This document shows, in pieces, positions 16,180 to 24,054 of a stretch of DNA of 64,000 nucleotides (the stretch's first letter is position 1; every line of letters begins with the position of its first letter). The position numbers were made by a program, and so were the translations under genes. The DNA comes from Clostridia bacterium (lineage in GTDB: Bacteria > Bacillota > Clostridia > Christensenellales > Aristaeellaceae). The notes under the pieces are model-generated. The model was not told where the DNA came from, made no database searches, and was given only the letters and a program-made list of their open reading frames with translations. The stretch lies in NCBI GenBank assembly GCA_017470145.1, contig JAFUFB010000009.1:25159-89158 (forward strand). Reading direction: 5' to 3'.

Positions 16180-16926
16180 TCACTGCCGGGATTCCAGAAT
16201 CGTGCGGATAAATTCCTTCGTCCGGGGATGGGTGGGGTTAGCGAAGAATTCCTTGGAGGGGCCGTTTTCGATGACGTTGCCCCCTTCCATGAAGAGAACC
16301 TTGTTGGACACATTCCGGGCGAAATCCATCTCGTGGGTCACCACCAGCATGGTCATGCCATCTTCTGCCAACTGCCGCATGACGGCCAGCACCTCCCCGA
16401 TTAATTCCGGGTCCAAGGCGCTGGTGGGCTCGTCGAAATAGATGATCTCCGGGCTGGAGGCCAGGGCCCGGGCGATGGCGACCCGCTGCTGCTGGCCGCC
16501 GGAGAGCTGATTGGGATAGCTGGTTAGCCGATCCGCCATGCCCACCTTCCGCAGCATGGTTTCCGCGATGTCCCGGGCTTCCGCCTTGTTCATCCGGGCG
16601 CCGACGGTAAGCCCCAGGGTCACATTCTGCAGGACGGTTTTGTTCAGGAACAGATTATAGTTCTGGAAAACGAAGGCGGTCTTTTTCCGAATGCGGGCAA
16701 TCTCCTGCCGGGAGGCCGCCCCCAGATCGAAGGTTTCCCCATCGAAAATCATGGTACCCTTGTCCGCCCGCTCCAGGAAGTTCAGGCAGCGGAGGAAGGT
16801 GGTTTTTCCTGAGCCGCTGGGCCCCAGGATGGCTACCACGTCGCCTTTTTCCACCTGCAGGTCGATGCCCTTCAGGACGTCCGTCTCGTTGAACTTCTTA
16901 TGTACGTTTTGAATATCCAGCATCAT
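16180..16926 (-). CDS. Amino-acid ABC transporter ATP-binding protein
   Basis: A 248-residue ATPase of the polar amino-acid importer class (GlnQ/TcyC-like). Walker A GPSGSGKTT, Q-loop FVFQNYNLF, signature LSGGQQQR, Walker B IIYFDEPTSALDPEL and the switch histidine in VVTHEMDFA are all intact. It hydrolyses ATP to power import through the neighbouring permease. Its ATG overlaps the permease stop codon (ATGA), so the two are translationally coupled. Which amino acid is carried is set by the binding protein and cannot be read here. Confidence 0.95.
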   Translation of the reverse strand: MMLDIQNVHKKFNETDVLKGIDLQVEKGDVVAILGPSGSGKTTFLRCLNFLERADKGTMIFDGETFDLGAASRQEIARIRKKTAFVFQNYNLFLNKTVLQNVTLGLTVGARMNKAEARDIAETMLRKVGMADRLTSYPNQLSGGQQQRVAIARALASSPEIIYFDEPTSALDPELIGEVLAVMRQLAEDGMTMLVVTHEMDFARNVSNKVLFMEGGNVIENGPSKEFFANPTHPRTKEFIRTILESRQ

Positions 16927-17597
16927 TTCCGCGTCCCTCCATAGCTGGCCAGCTTCTTTTCGCCCTTATGCTGCAGCCAGGTCAGAATGGTGCAGAAGGC
17001 CAGATAGATCACAGCCACTTCGCTGTAGAGCCCCAGAGATTCATACACCCGACCGTTGATGACCTGGGCCTGACGGAACATCTCCATGACAGTAATGGTG
17101 GCGGCCATGCTGGTACCCTTCAGCATGGAGATAAGGCTATTACTCAGGGCGGGGAAAGCGGTGCGGAAGGCCTGGGGCAGCACCACATGGGCCATGATCT
17201 GCAGATAGTTCATGCCGACGCAGTATCCGGCCTCCACCTGTCCTGTGGAGACGCTCTCCAGGGCGCCACGCATGGTTTCCGCCATATAGGCGCCCTCGTT
17301 AAAGCCGAAGACCAGCACCGCGGCGGGCCAGGCGTCCAGCACGATGCCTACGCTGGGTAAGCCATAGAAAACCAGATACAGCTGCACCAGCAGGGGCGTG
17401 CCCCGGATGATCCAGATATAGAATCGGCAAATCTGCCGCAGCACCTTCACATTGGCGTACTGGATCAGCGCCACCAGGACCGAGATGGCCAGGGCCAGGG
17501 CGAAGGAAACGACGGTCAGCGGAATGGTGACCCGGACGCCATAGCCCAGCAGCCGGGGGAAGGAGTCCCGTAAAATACCCCAAAGTCTTTCGCTCAT
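16923..17597 (-). CDS. Amino-acid ABC transporter permease
   Basis: A 224-residue membrane subunit with about five helices and the HisM/GlnP-type permease domain. The EAA loop that docks the ATPase is visible as EAGYCVGMNYLQIMAHVVLPQAFR, and YIWIIRGTPLLVQLYL is the family N-terminal signature. It overlaps the ATPase gene by four bases and follows the binding-protein gene after a 195-base spacer. The start is behind agagg. It probably works as a homodimer. Confidence 0.95.
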   Translation of the reverse strand: MSERLWGILRDSFPRLLGYGVRVTIPLTVVSFALALAISVLVALIQYANVKVLRQICRFYIWIIRGTPLLVQLYLVFYGLPSVGIVLDAWPAAVLVFGFNEGAYMAETMRGALESVSTGQVEAGYCVGMNYLQIMAHVVLPQAFRTAFPALSNSLISMLKGTSMAATITVMEMFRQAQVINGRVYESLGLYSEVAVIYLAFCTILTWLQHKGEKKLASYGGTRK

Positions 17598-17791
17598 TGA
17601 CTAACCTCTTTATTTAAGAGAATTCTTATTTTCCTCGATGTCTTCCCCGCTCCCCGTTCCGCGGGAGTTTTGGGGTTTTGGCTCTCCCGCTCCGCGGGGG
17701 AGCTATTTCTTCATCCTGTAAACCGCAAAATATCCACAGGAGCTAAAAGCTCCTGTGGCATAATAAAGGATGGAGGGGTTTTCTGTCAATC
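17598..17791 (-). terminator. Spacer with two hairpins after the binding-protein gene
   Basis: Between the binding-protein and permease genes lie CCACAGGAGCT-aaa-AGCTCCTGTGG (17734-17758), followed on the minus strand by ATATTTTG, and a dispersed palindrome GCTCTCCCGC-tcc-GCGGGGGAGC (17681-17703). Together they probably stop or protect most transcripts, so that more binding protein than permease is made, a common arrangement. Confidence 0.65.
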
Positions 17792-18574
17792 TTATTCTGC
17801 CTTGGTCAGATCCAGTTGGAAATACTTCTCGGAGATGGCGGCCAGGGTGCCATCCTGACGGGCAGCTTCCAGAATCTCGTTGATGGCTTCTACCAGCGCG
17901 GTTTCACCCTTCTGCACGGGATAGGCTACAGGGTCACCGGACAGCACTTCCACAACCTTGATGCCGGCGTCCGGATGCTCCCGCAGATAATCCTCGATGG
18001 AAACCTGCGCGTTGATGGTGGCGTCCGCGCGGCCCTGCTTCAGCAGCTCGATGGTCTCGCCCAGGGTGTCCACCGGAGTGTTGGTGGCGCCGTAGGATTC
18101 CGCCAGCGCCGCGTAGGTGCTGGAGGCAGAGTTGGCCGTGGTCTTGCCGTTCAGGTCGTTCACAGACTTGATTTCTTCGTTATCTTCCCGCACCACCAGC
18201 ACCTTGTGGGTGTAAACATAGGGGGTGGAGAAATCATACTTTTCCGCGCGGGTCTCGGTGTAGCCAACGCCGTTGCAGGCGATGTCAAACCGGCCGGACT
18301 CAACGCCCGCCAGGATGGAGTCCCAGGCGGTCTCGGCGAATTCCGCTTCCACGCCCAGGCCAGCTGCGATCAACTTACCAATTTCGATATCCAGGCCCAC
18401 CAGCTCGTCGTTCTCGTCATGATAGGTCCAGGGAGACCAATCGCCCTCGGTGGCGATGACGATCTTCCCCGCCGCCTTGATCTGTTCCAATTTGTTTCCG
18501 CTTTCCGCCACCGCCGCCAGGGACAGCGCCACCAGGGCCAGAGCCAGCACCAGAGCAAATACCTTCTTCATCAT
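17792..18574 (-). CDS. Amino-acid ABC transporter substrate-binding protein
   Basis: A 260-residue family 3 extracellular solute-binding protein. A signal peptide (MMKKVFALVLALALVALSLA, probable cleavage at AVA-ES) is followed by the two-lobe binding fold: GKIVIATEGDWSPWTY, GLDIEIGKLIAAGLG, FDIACNGVGYTETRAEKYDFSTPY. It captures an amino acid and delivers it to the permease. There is no lipobox cysteine, although in a cell with a single membrane the protein would be expected to be a lipoprotein, so its retention is unexplained. The start follows ggaagg. It is the first gene of the operon, with its own promoter and an upstream palindrome. Confidence 0.94.
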   Translation of the reverse strand: MMKKVFALVLALALVALSLAAVAESGNKLEQIKAAGKIVIATEGDWSPWTYHDENDELVGLDIEIGKLIAAGLGVEAEFAETAWDSILAGVESGRFDIACNGVGYTETRAEKYDFSTPYVYTHKVLVVREDNEEIKSVNDLNGKTTANSASSTYAALAESYGATNTPVDTLGETIELLKQGRADATINAQVSIEDYLREHPDAGIKVVEVLSGDPVAYPVQKGETALVEAINEILEAARQDGTLAAISEKYFQLDLTKAE

Positions 18575-18607
18575 TCAATACCTTCCTTTCCCGAATGGAA
18601 TGGCGGT

Positions 18608-18636
18608 ATCTTAGCACCAAAAACATACCATGTCAA
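18608..18636 (-). promoter_or_regulatory. Promoter of the amino-acid ABC operon
   Basis: Minus-strand TTGACA (18631-18636), 17-base spacer, TAAGAT (18608-18613). Confidence 0.8.
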
Positions 18637-18675
18637 TAGGTTTTGCAAAAATCTTTGATGCAATGTATTTATGAC

Positions 18676-18700
18676 TTGTCATAGATTCCATCTATGACAA
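18676..18700. promoter_or_regulatory. Palindromic candidate operator
   Basis: TTGTCATAGA-ttcca-TCTATGACAA is a perfect 10-bp inverted repeat with a five-base spacer, 40 bases upstream of the -35 box of the amino-acid transporter promoter. That is the usual place for an activator or for a repressor site. No regulator gene is adjacent. Confidence 0.5.
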
Positions 18701-18766
18701 AAAAAGAAATGCTTTTTGCTGGAATCTTTTTCTCCGCTCCGCAAAGCACTTTGGGGTAAAAGAAAC

Positions 18767-18785
18767 GCCCCCGCTTCGCGGGGGC
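18767..18785 (-). terminator. uxaC terminator (dispersed palindrome copy)
   Basis: GCCCCCGC-gaa-GCGGGGGC on the minus strand followed by GTTTCTTTT, about 35 bases after the uxaC stop. It is a member of the dispersed palindrome family acting as a terminator stem. Confidence 0.8.
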
Positions 18786-18818
18786 TGCTTCTTGTGCGTT
18801 TTAGCGGAGCTCGCTCCG

Positions 18819-20234
18819 TCAAATTTCCTTCTTCTTGAAGTTGAAGTACCGCTTGGCGTTGTAATAGCTGATGTCCTTTACGATCTCCTTCAGGGTTTCC
18901 ATATCTTCGGGGTAGAAGCCCTCTTCCACCCATTCGCCGAAGATGCGGCAAAGGATGCGGCGGAAATACTCATGGCGGGGATAGCTGAGGAAGCTGCGGC
19001 TGTCCGTCAGCATGCCCACAAAGCCCGCCAGATAGCCCAGAGAGCCCAGGCTCTTCAGTTGCTCGCTCATGCCGTCGAAATGGTCATTGAACCACCAGGC
19101 GGAGCCATGCTGAATGCGGCCCACGGCGGAGTCATTCTGGAAGCAGCCCAGGATTGTATCAATGGCGGCGTTGTCATTGGTGTTCAGGGAGTACAGAATG
19201 GTCTTGGGCAGGCTGCCACGCTCCTCCAGATAGCCCAGGAAGGCGGCCGTCTGAGTGGAAGGCGCGGTATTATCCACGCAGTCGAAGCCAGTATCCGGGC
19301 CCATCTGCTTAAAGGTCACGGGGTTATTATCCCGGCGGCAGCCGTAATGCAGCTGCATGACCCAGTTGCGCTCGGTATATTCCTTGGCCATGGCGGTCAT
19401 GAAGGCGAACTTGAAGGTGGCTTCCTCCGCCGCGGTGGGAGTCTGCCCCGCCAGGCGAGCCTTGAAGATCTTCTCCACCTCTTCATCGGAGGCGGGAGCG
19501 TACATGACATAATTCAGGGCATGGTCGCTGAGGGTACAGTCATGAGCGGCGAAGAAATCCAGCCGGACATGCAGGGCGGCCTTCAGATCCGCGAAGGAGG
19601 CGATCTTCAGCCCCGCGGCGGCTTCCAGCTGGGCCAGATAGTCCAGATAGGTTTCCTTTTCCAGATTCATGGCCTTATCCGGACGCCAGGCGGGCAGCAC
19701 CGTGACCTCAAAATTCTTGTCTGCGGCCATCTTCTCGTGCCATTCCAGATTATCCACCGGATCATCGGTGGTGCAGATGGTATCCACATTGCTCATGCGG
19801 ATAAGGCCCCGGCTGGTATAGCCTTCGCTCTGCAGCTTTTCGTTGGCGATCTTCCAGACCTCGGGAGCGGTGCTCTTGTTCAGGATGCCGTCATAGCCGA
19901 AGAAGCGGCGCAGCTCCAGATGGCTCCAATGGTGCAGGGGGTTGCCGATGGCCTTTCCCAGGACCTCGGCGTACTTCTCGAACTTCTCGTAATCATCCGC
20001 GTCGCCGGTGATGTACTTCTCCGGCACGCCGGCGGAGCGCATCAGCCGCCACTTATAGTGATCCCCGCCCAGCCAGACCTGGGTAATGTTGTCATAGCGG
20101 ATATCCTCATAGATTTCCCGGGGACTGAGATGGCAGTGATAATCGATAATGGGGCAGCCCTCCGCCGCCTCGTGGAAGAGCACCTTGGCCGCGTCGGTAT
20201 TCAGCAGAAAATCCTTGTCCAGAAATGGTTTCAT
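18819..20234 (-). CDS. uxaC: Glucuronate isomerase
   Basis: A 471-residue uronate isomerase of the amidohydrolase fold that converts D-glucuronate to D-fructuronate (and galacturonate to tagaturonate). The metal-site HCH motif is at 33-35 (DYHCHLSP). Other family stretches are AMNLEKETYLDYLAQLE, MQLHYGCRRDNN and HGSAWWFNDHFDGM. Length equals the E. coli enzyme. The start at 20234 follows gggagaagg; a longer frame upstream has no ribosome-binding site. It is monocistronic. With the alpha-glucuronidase at 24 kb and fructuronate reductase at 48.7 kb it forms a glucuronate route split over three units. Confidence 0.97.
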   Translation of the reverse strand: MKPFLDKDFLLNTDAAKVLFHEAAEGCPIIDYHCHLSPREIYEDIRYDNITQVWLGGDHYKWRLMRSAGVPEKYITGDADDYEKFEKYAEVLGKAIGNPLHHWSHLELRRFFGYDGILNKSTAPEVWKIANEKLQSEGYTSRGLIRMSNVDTICTTDDPVDNLEWHEKMAADKNFEVTVLPAWRPDKAMNLEKETYLDYLAQLEAAAGLKIASFADLKAALHVRLDFFAAHDCTLSDHALNYVMYAPASDEEVEKIFKARLAGQTPTAAEEATFKFAFMTAMAKEYTERNWVMQLHYGCRRDNNPVTFKQMGPDTGFDCVDNTAPSTQTAAFLGYLEERGSLPKTILYSLNTNDNAAIDTILGCFQNDSAVGRIQHGSAWWFNDHFDGMSEQLKSLGSLGYLAGFVGMLTDSRSFLSYPRHEYFRRILCRIFGEWVEEGFYPEDMETLKEIVKDISYYNAKRYFNFKKKEI

Positions 20235-20382
20235 GTTTTTTCCTTCTCCCTTTCTTCCCCGCACGTGCGGGCACAATTCATGCATCCATTAAACCATATT
20301 TTTCCCGTTCTGTACAGTCTTTTTTTCTACCTCTTTTTATGGTAGAATACCGGGCGTAATTTCGTGTGAGGGAGCTTTTTTC

Positions 20383-22113
20383 ATGAAGCGTTTGGCAACC
20401 TTCCTTTCCCCTTACCGCAAGGAGTGCGTGCTGGGGCCTCTTTTTAAGCTGCTGGAGGCCCTTTTCGAGCTGATCGTGCCCCTGATCATCGCTCAATTGG
20501 TGGACCAGGCCATCCCCTCCGGGGAGACGGGGGCCATCATCCGCAGCGGGCTGATGCTGGCCCTGCTAGCGCTGATCGGCCTGGCCGCCTCCGTTACGGC
20601 CCAGTATTTCGCCGCCAAGGCGGCCATCGGGTTTTCCACCTCCCTGCGCCACGCGGTTTTCGCCCACATTCATTCCCTTTCCTATAAGGATCTGGATCAT
20701 CTGGGATCCGCCACGCTGGTGACCCGGCTGACAGGGGACATCAACCAAGTACAAACCGGGATGAACCTGGGGCTGCGGCTGCTGCTGCGCTCCCCTTTCG
20801 TAGTCTTTGGCGCCATGATCATGGCCTTTGTCATCGACGGGCGGCTGGCCCTGATCTTCGTGGGCGTCATCGCGGTACTGTTTCTCATCGTGTTCGGCAT
20901 CATCCTGGGCACCATGCCTATGCAGCAGCAGGTGCGGACGGACACAGATTCCGTCTCCGCCGTGACGCGGGAAAATCTCTCCGGCGTCCGGGTGATCCGG
21001 GCCTTCCGCCGGGAGGCCTCCGAAACGGAGCGGTTCGACCGGCTGAACGAGATTTTGACCAAGGCCCAGCTGCATGTGGGCCGGTTTACCGCGGCGCTGA
21101 ACCCCTCGACCTATGTGGCCCTGAACCTGGCCATCCTCCTGCTGCTGCGCTCCGGCGCCCTGCGGGTGGACAGCGGCACCCTGACCCAAGGGCAGCTCAT
21201 CGCCCTGTATAACTACATGAGCCAGATTCTGGTGGAGCTGGTGAAGCTGGCGAACCTCATCGTCACCCTGACCAAATCCGCCGCCTGCGCGAAGCGGATT
21301 TCCGGCGTGCTGGACATTCAGTCCTCCCAGCGGGACGGGGACAAGGCCCTCACCGCCGCGGACCTGACCTCCCTCACCTTCCGGGATGCGGGGATTTCCT
21401 ACCACTCCTCCGGCGACGCGGCCCTGGAGCATATTTCCTTCACCGCTCATCCCGGGGAGACCATCGGCGTCATCGGGGGCACCGGGTCTGGCAAATCCAC
21501 CCTGGTGAATTTGATTCCCCGATTCTATGACCACACCTTCGGCGAAATTCTATATGGCTCCACGCCCATTCAGCAACTGACCCTCGCCTCCCTGCGGGGG
21601 GCCATCGGGGTGGTGCCCCAGCATGCCACCCTGTTCCAGGGCACCATCCGTTCCAACCTGCTGTGGGGGAACCCGGCGGCCACGGATCAGGAGCTGTGGG
21701 AGGCGCTGGAGATCGCCCAGGCGGCGGAGATCGTCCGGGGCAAGGGCGCCGGCCTGGAGGAGCCCGTTCAGCAAGGGGGCAAGAATTTCTCCGGGGGTCA
21801 GCGGCAACGGCTGACCATCGCCCGGGCTCTGGTGCGGAAGCCGGCCATCCTGATTCTGGACGACAGCGCCTCCGCCCTGGACTATGCCACGGACGCGGCC
21901 CTGCGCCATGCCCTGCGGGAGATGCCGAATCCGCCCCTGACTTTCATCGTTTCCCAGCGGACCTCCTCCGTCCGCTACGCGGATCAGATTCTGGTGCTGG
22001 AGGATGGGCTTTGCGTAGGTCAGGGGACCCACGAGGAGCTGTTCCAGTCCTGCCCGGTATATCGAGAGATTCACGAAGCCTCCGCCGGAAAGGAGGAATC
22101 CAGCCATGGCTAA
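20383..22113 (+). CDS. Heterodimeric ABC exporter, subunit with degenerate NBD
   Basis: A 576-residue half-transporter: six membrane helices (about 15-310), then a nucleotide-binding domain with Walker A GGTGSGKST, signature FSGGQRQR and Walker B ILILDDSAS. The catalytic glutamate after Walker B is aspartate and the switch histidine is glutamine (IVSQRTSS). This is the pattern of the inactive-site partner in heterodimeric exporters such as BmrC/BmrD or TM287/288. Exported substrate (drug, lipid or peptide) is unknown. A -10-like TAGAAT lies about 40 bases before the gene, and the ATG follows gaggg. It overlaps the next gene by eight bases, so the two are made together. Confidence 0.93.
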   Translation: MKRLATFLSPYRKECVLGPLFKLLEALFELIVPLIIAQLVDQAIPSGETGAIIRSGLMLALLALIGLAASVTAQYFAAKAAIGFSTSLRHAVFAHIHSLSYKDLDHLGSATLVTRLTGDINQVQTGMNLGLRLLLRSPFVVFGAMIMAFVIDGRLALIFVGVIAVLFLIVFGIILGTMPMQQQVRTDTDSVSAVTRENLSGVRVIRAFRREASETERFDRLNEILTKAQLHVGRFTAALNPSTYVALNLAILLLLRSGALRVDSGTLTQGQLIALYNYMSQILVELVKLANLIVTLTKSAACAKRISGVLDIQSSQRDGDKALTAADLTSLTFRDAGISYHSSGDAALEHISFTAHPGETIGVIGGTGSGKSTLVNLIPRFYDHTFGEILYGSTPIQQLTLASLRGAIGVVPQHATLFQGTIRSNLLWGNPAATDQELWEALEIAQAAEIVRGKGAGLEEPVQQGGKNFSGGQRQRLTIARALVRKPAILILDDSASALDYATDAALRHALREMPNPPLTFIVSQRTSSVRYADQILVLEDGLCVGQGTHEELFQSCPVYREIHEASAGKEESSHG

Positions 22114-23860
22114 GGAAAAGAAAACCTTCCGGAAGGATACCCTCCGCCGGGTGCTGCGGTATGTTCGCCCCCAGGGCGGGCTCATCGGCCTGAGCCTGCT
22201 GTTCAGCCTCATCTCCGTGGCCCTGACCCTGTATGTGCCGATCCTGGTGGGTCAGGCCATCGACGCCATCGCCGGGGCGGGGCAGGTGAATTTCGCCCTG
22301 CTGGGCAGCTATCTGGTCCGGCTGGCGATCTGCATCGGGATTACCGCCCTGCTGCAATGGCTGACGGGGGCACTGAATAATCGCGTCACCTTCCAGACCG
22401 TGCAATCCTTGCGGCAGGACGCCTTTGCCCATCTGCACACCCTGCCCTTGAAATATCTGGACGGCCATTCCGCTGGGGACATTCTTTCCCGCATGATCGC
22501 GGATGTGGACGTCTTCGCTGATGGCTTGCTGATGGGCTTCACCCAGCTGTTCACCGGGGTCATCACCATCCTGGGCACGCTACTGTTCATGCTGCGGCTA
22601 TCTCCCTTGATTACGCTGGTAGTCGTGGTGCTGACGCCCCTCTCTCTCTTCGTGGCCAAGTACATTGCTTCCCATACCTACGAGATGTTCCGGCTGCAGT
22701 CCCTGACCCGGGGAGAGCAGACCGCCGTATTGAACGAGGCGGTGGGGGATCTGAAGCTGATTCAGGCCTTCTCCCACGAGGATGCCACCATTGCACAATA
22801 CGACGAGATCAACACCCGGCTGCAGGATTGCTCCCTGAAGGCCACGTTCTTCTCCTCCCTGGTGAACCCCTCCACCCGGTTCATCTATGCCCTGGTGTAC
22901 GCGGCGGTGGCGCTGGCGGGGGCCTTCGCGGTGCTGTCCGGGGGGCTGACCATCGGCGCCCTGACCTCCTTCCTGTCCTACGCGAATCAGTACACCAAGC
23001 CCTTTAACGAGATTTCCGGGGTCATTACGGAGCTGGAGAACGCCCTGGCCTGCGCCGGGCGCATCTTCGAGATGATGGATGAGCCCCCCATGACGCCGGA
23101 CCCGGCCGCGCCGAAGACCCTGCCCGCCGTGCAGGGAGATTTCGCCCTGCGGCAGGTGGCCTTCTCCTATGACCCGGCCACGCCCCTGATCGAGCATCTG
23201 TCCCTGGAGGCGAAGCCTGGCCAGCGGATTGCCATCGTGGGGCCCACGGGCTGCGGCAAGACCACGCTGATCAACCTGCTGATGCGCTTCTACGACGTGG
23301 ATGGCGGCCAGATCACCCTGGACGGGGTGGAAACCCGGGAGATGACCCGGGGCGAGCTGCGCAGCCACATCGGCATGGTGCTGCAGGATACCTGGCTGCC
23401 GGCGGGCACCATTCGGGAAATCATTGCCTTCTCCCGGCCGGAGGCCACGGAGGAAGAGATCATCGCCGCCGCCAAGGCTGCCCATGCCCATTCCTTCATT
23501 CGCCGCCTGCCCCAGGGATACGACACCCCCATCGGCGAGGCGGGAGGCTCCCTTTCCCAGGGGCAACAACAGCTGCTGTGCATCGCCCGGGTGATGCTGG
23601 CCCTGCCCCCGGTATTGATCCTGGACGAGGCCACCTCCTCCATCGATATCATGACGGAGCAGCGGATTCAGAAGGCCTTCGCCGCCATGATGGCGGGGCG
23701 CACCTCCTTCATCGTGGCCCATCGGCTGTCCACCATCCAGAACGCGGATCTGATCCTGGTGATGAACGCCGGCAAGGTGGTGGAACAGGGTACACACGAA
23801 ACCCTGCTGAAGAAGGGCGGTGCCTATGCCAAGCTCTATCATGCCCAGTTTGAGCAGTAG
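22106..23860 (+). CDS. Heterodimeric ABC exporter, catalytic subunit
   Basis: A 584-residue partner of the preceding gene: six helices and a nucleotide-binding domain with Walker A GPTGCGKTT, Walker B VLILDEATSSID with the catalytic glutamate, and the switch histidine in FIVAHRLST. Its signature motif is LSQGQ instead of LSGGQ. Together with the D and Q substitutions in the partner this puts one consensus and one degenerate ATP site in the dimer, as known for BmrCD-type exporters. Start codon ATGG lies within the stop region of the upstream gene, behind aaaggagg. Confidence 0.94.
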   Translation: MAKEKKTFRKDTLRRVLRYVRPQGGLIGLSLLFSLISVALTLYVPILVGQAIDAIAGAGQVNFALLGSYLVRLAICIGITALLQWLTGALNNRVTFQTVQSLRQDAFAHLHTLPLKYLDGHSAGDILSRMIADVDVFADGLLMGFTQLFTGVITILGTLLFMLRLSPLITLVVVVLTPLSLFVAKYIASHTYEMFRLQSLTRGEQTAVLNEAVGDLKLIQAFSHEDATIAQYDEINTRLQDCSLKATFFSSLVNPSTRFIYALVYAAVALAGAFAVLSGGLTIGALTSFLSYANQYTKPFNEISGVITELENALACAGRIFEMMDEPPMTPDPAAPKTLPAVQGDFALRQVAFSYDPATPLIEHLSLEAKPGQRIAIVGPTGCGKTTLINLLMRFYDVDGGQITLDGVETREMTRGELRSHIGMVLQDTWLPAGTIREIIAFSRPEATEEEIIAAAKAAHAHSFIRRLPQGYDTPIGEAGGSLSQGQQQLLCIARVMLALPPVLILDEATSSIDIMTEQRIQKAFAAMMAGRTSFIVAHRLSTIQNADLILVMNAGKVVEQGTHETLLKKGGAYAKLYHAQFEQ

Positions 23861-23871
23861 ACAACGAAGTA

Positions 23872-23899
23872 ATGCGAAGGGATGTTTCACTCAGGGGCC
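23872..23899 (+). repeat. 28-bp dispersed repeat, copy 1
   Basis: A 28-base sequence starting atgcgaagggat and ending ctcaggggcc is found again, identical and in the same orientation, at 32559-32586. Both copies are intergenic. Confidence 0.8.
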
Positions 23900-23940
23900 C
23901 TTGAAAGACGTCGGCACTTAACGAGTCGTGCCATGGAGGG

Positions 23941-23993
23941 GTTTTTCACGCCCGGAAAACAGTCCAGTGGACTGTTTTCAGTGAAAAACGGGC
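23941..23993. repeat. Complex inverted-repeat element
   Basis: The centre is a perfect 11-bp hairpin GAAAACAGTCC-agt-GGACTGTTTTC (23955-23979). It is flanked by GTTTTTCAC (23941-23949) and GTGAAAAAC (23981-23989), which also pair. GCCCG (23950-23954) can pair with CGGGC (23989-23993), but that pairing crosses the outer arm, so two alternative or pseudoknotted folds exist. The 23900-23940 stretch adds a GGCAC...GTGCC stem. It lies between the exporter and aguA and looks like a small mobile or structured element. Confidence 0.55.
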
Positions 23994-24054
23994 AGAGCCC
24001 TGGGCAATCTCCCGCGCGCATATAGACGAAGCAACTTACAATAAGGAGATCATT

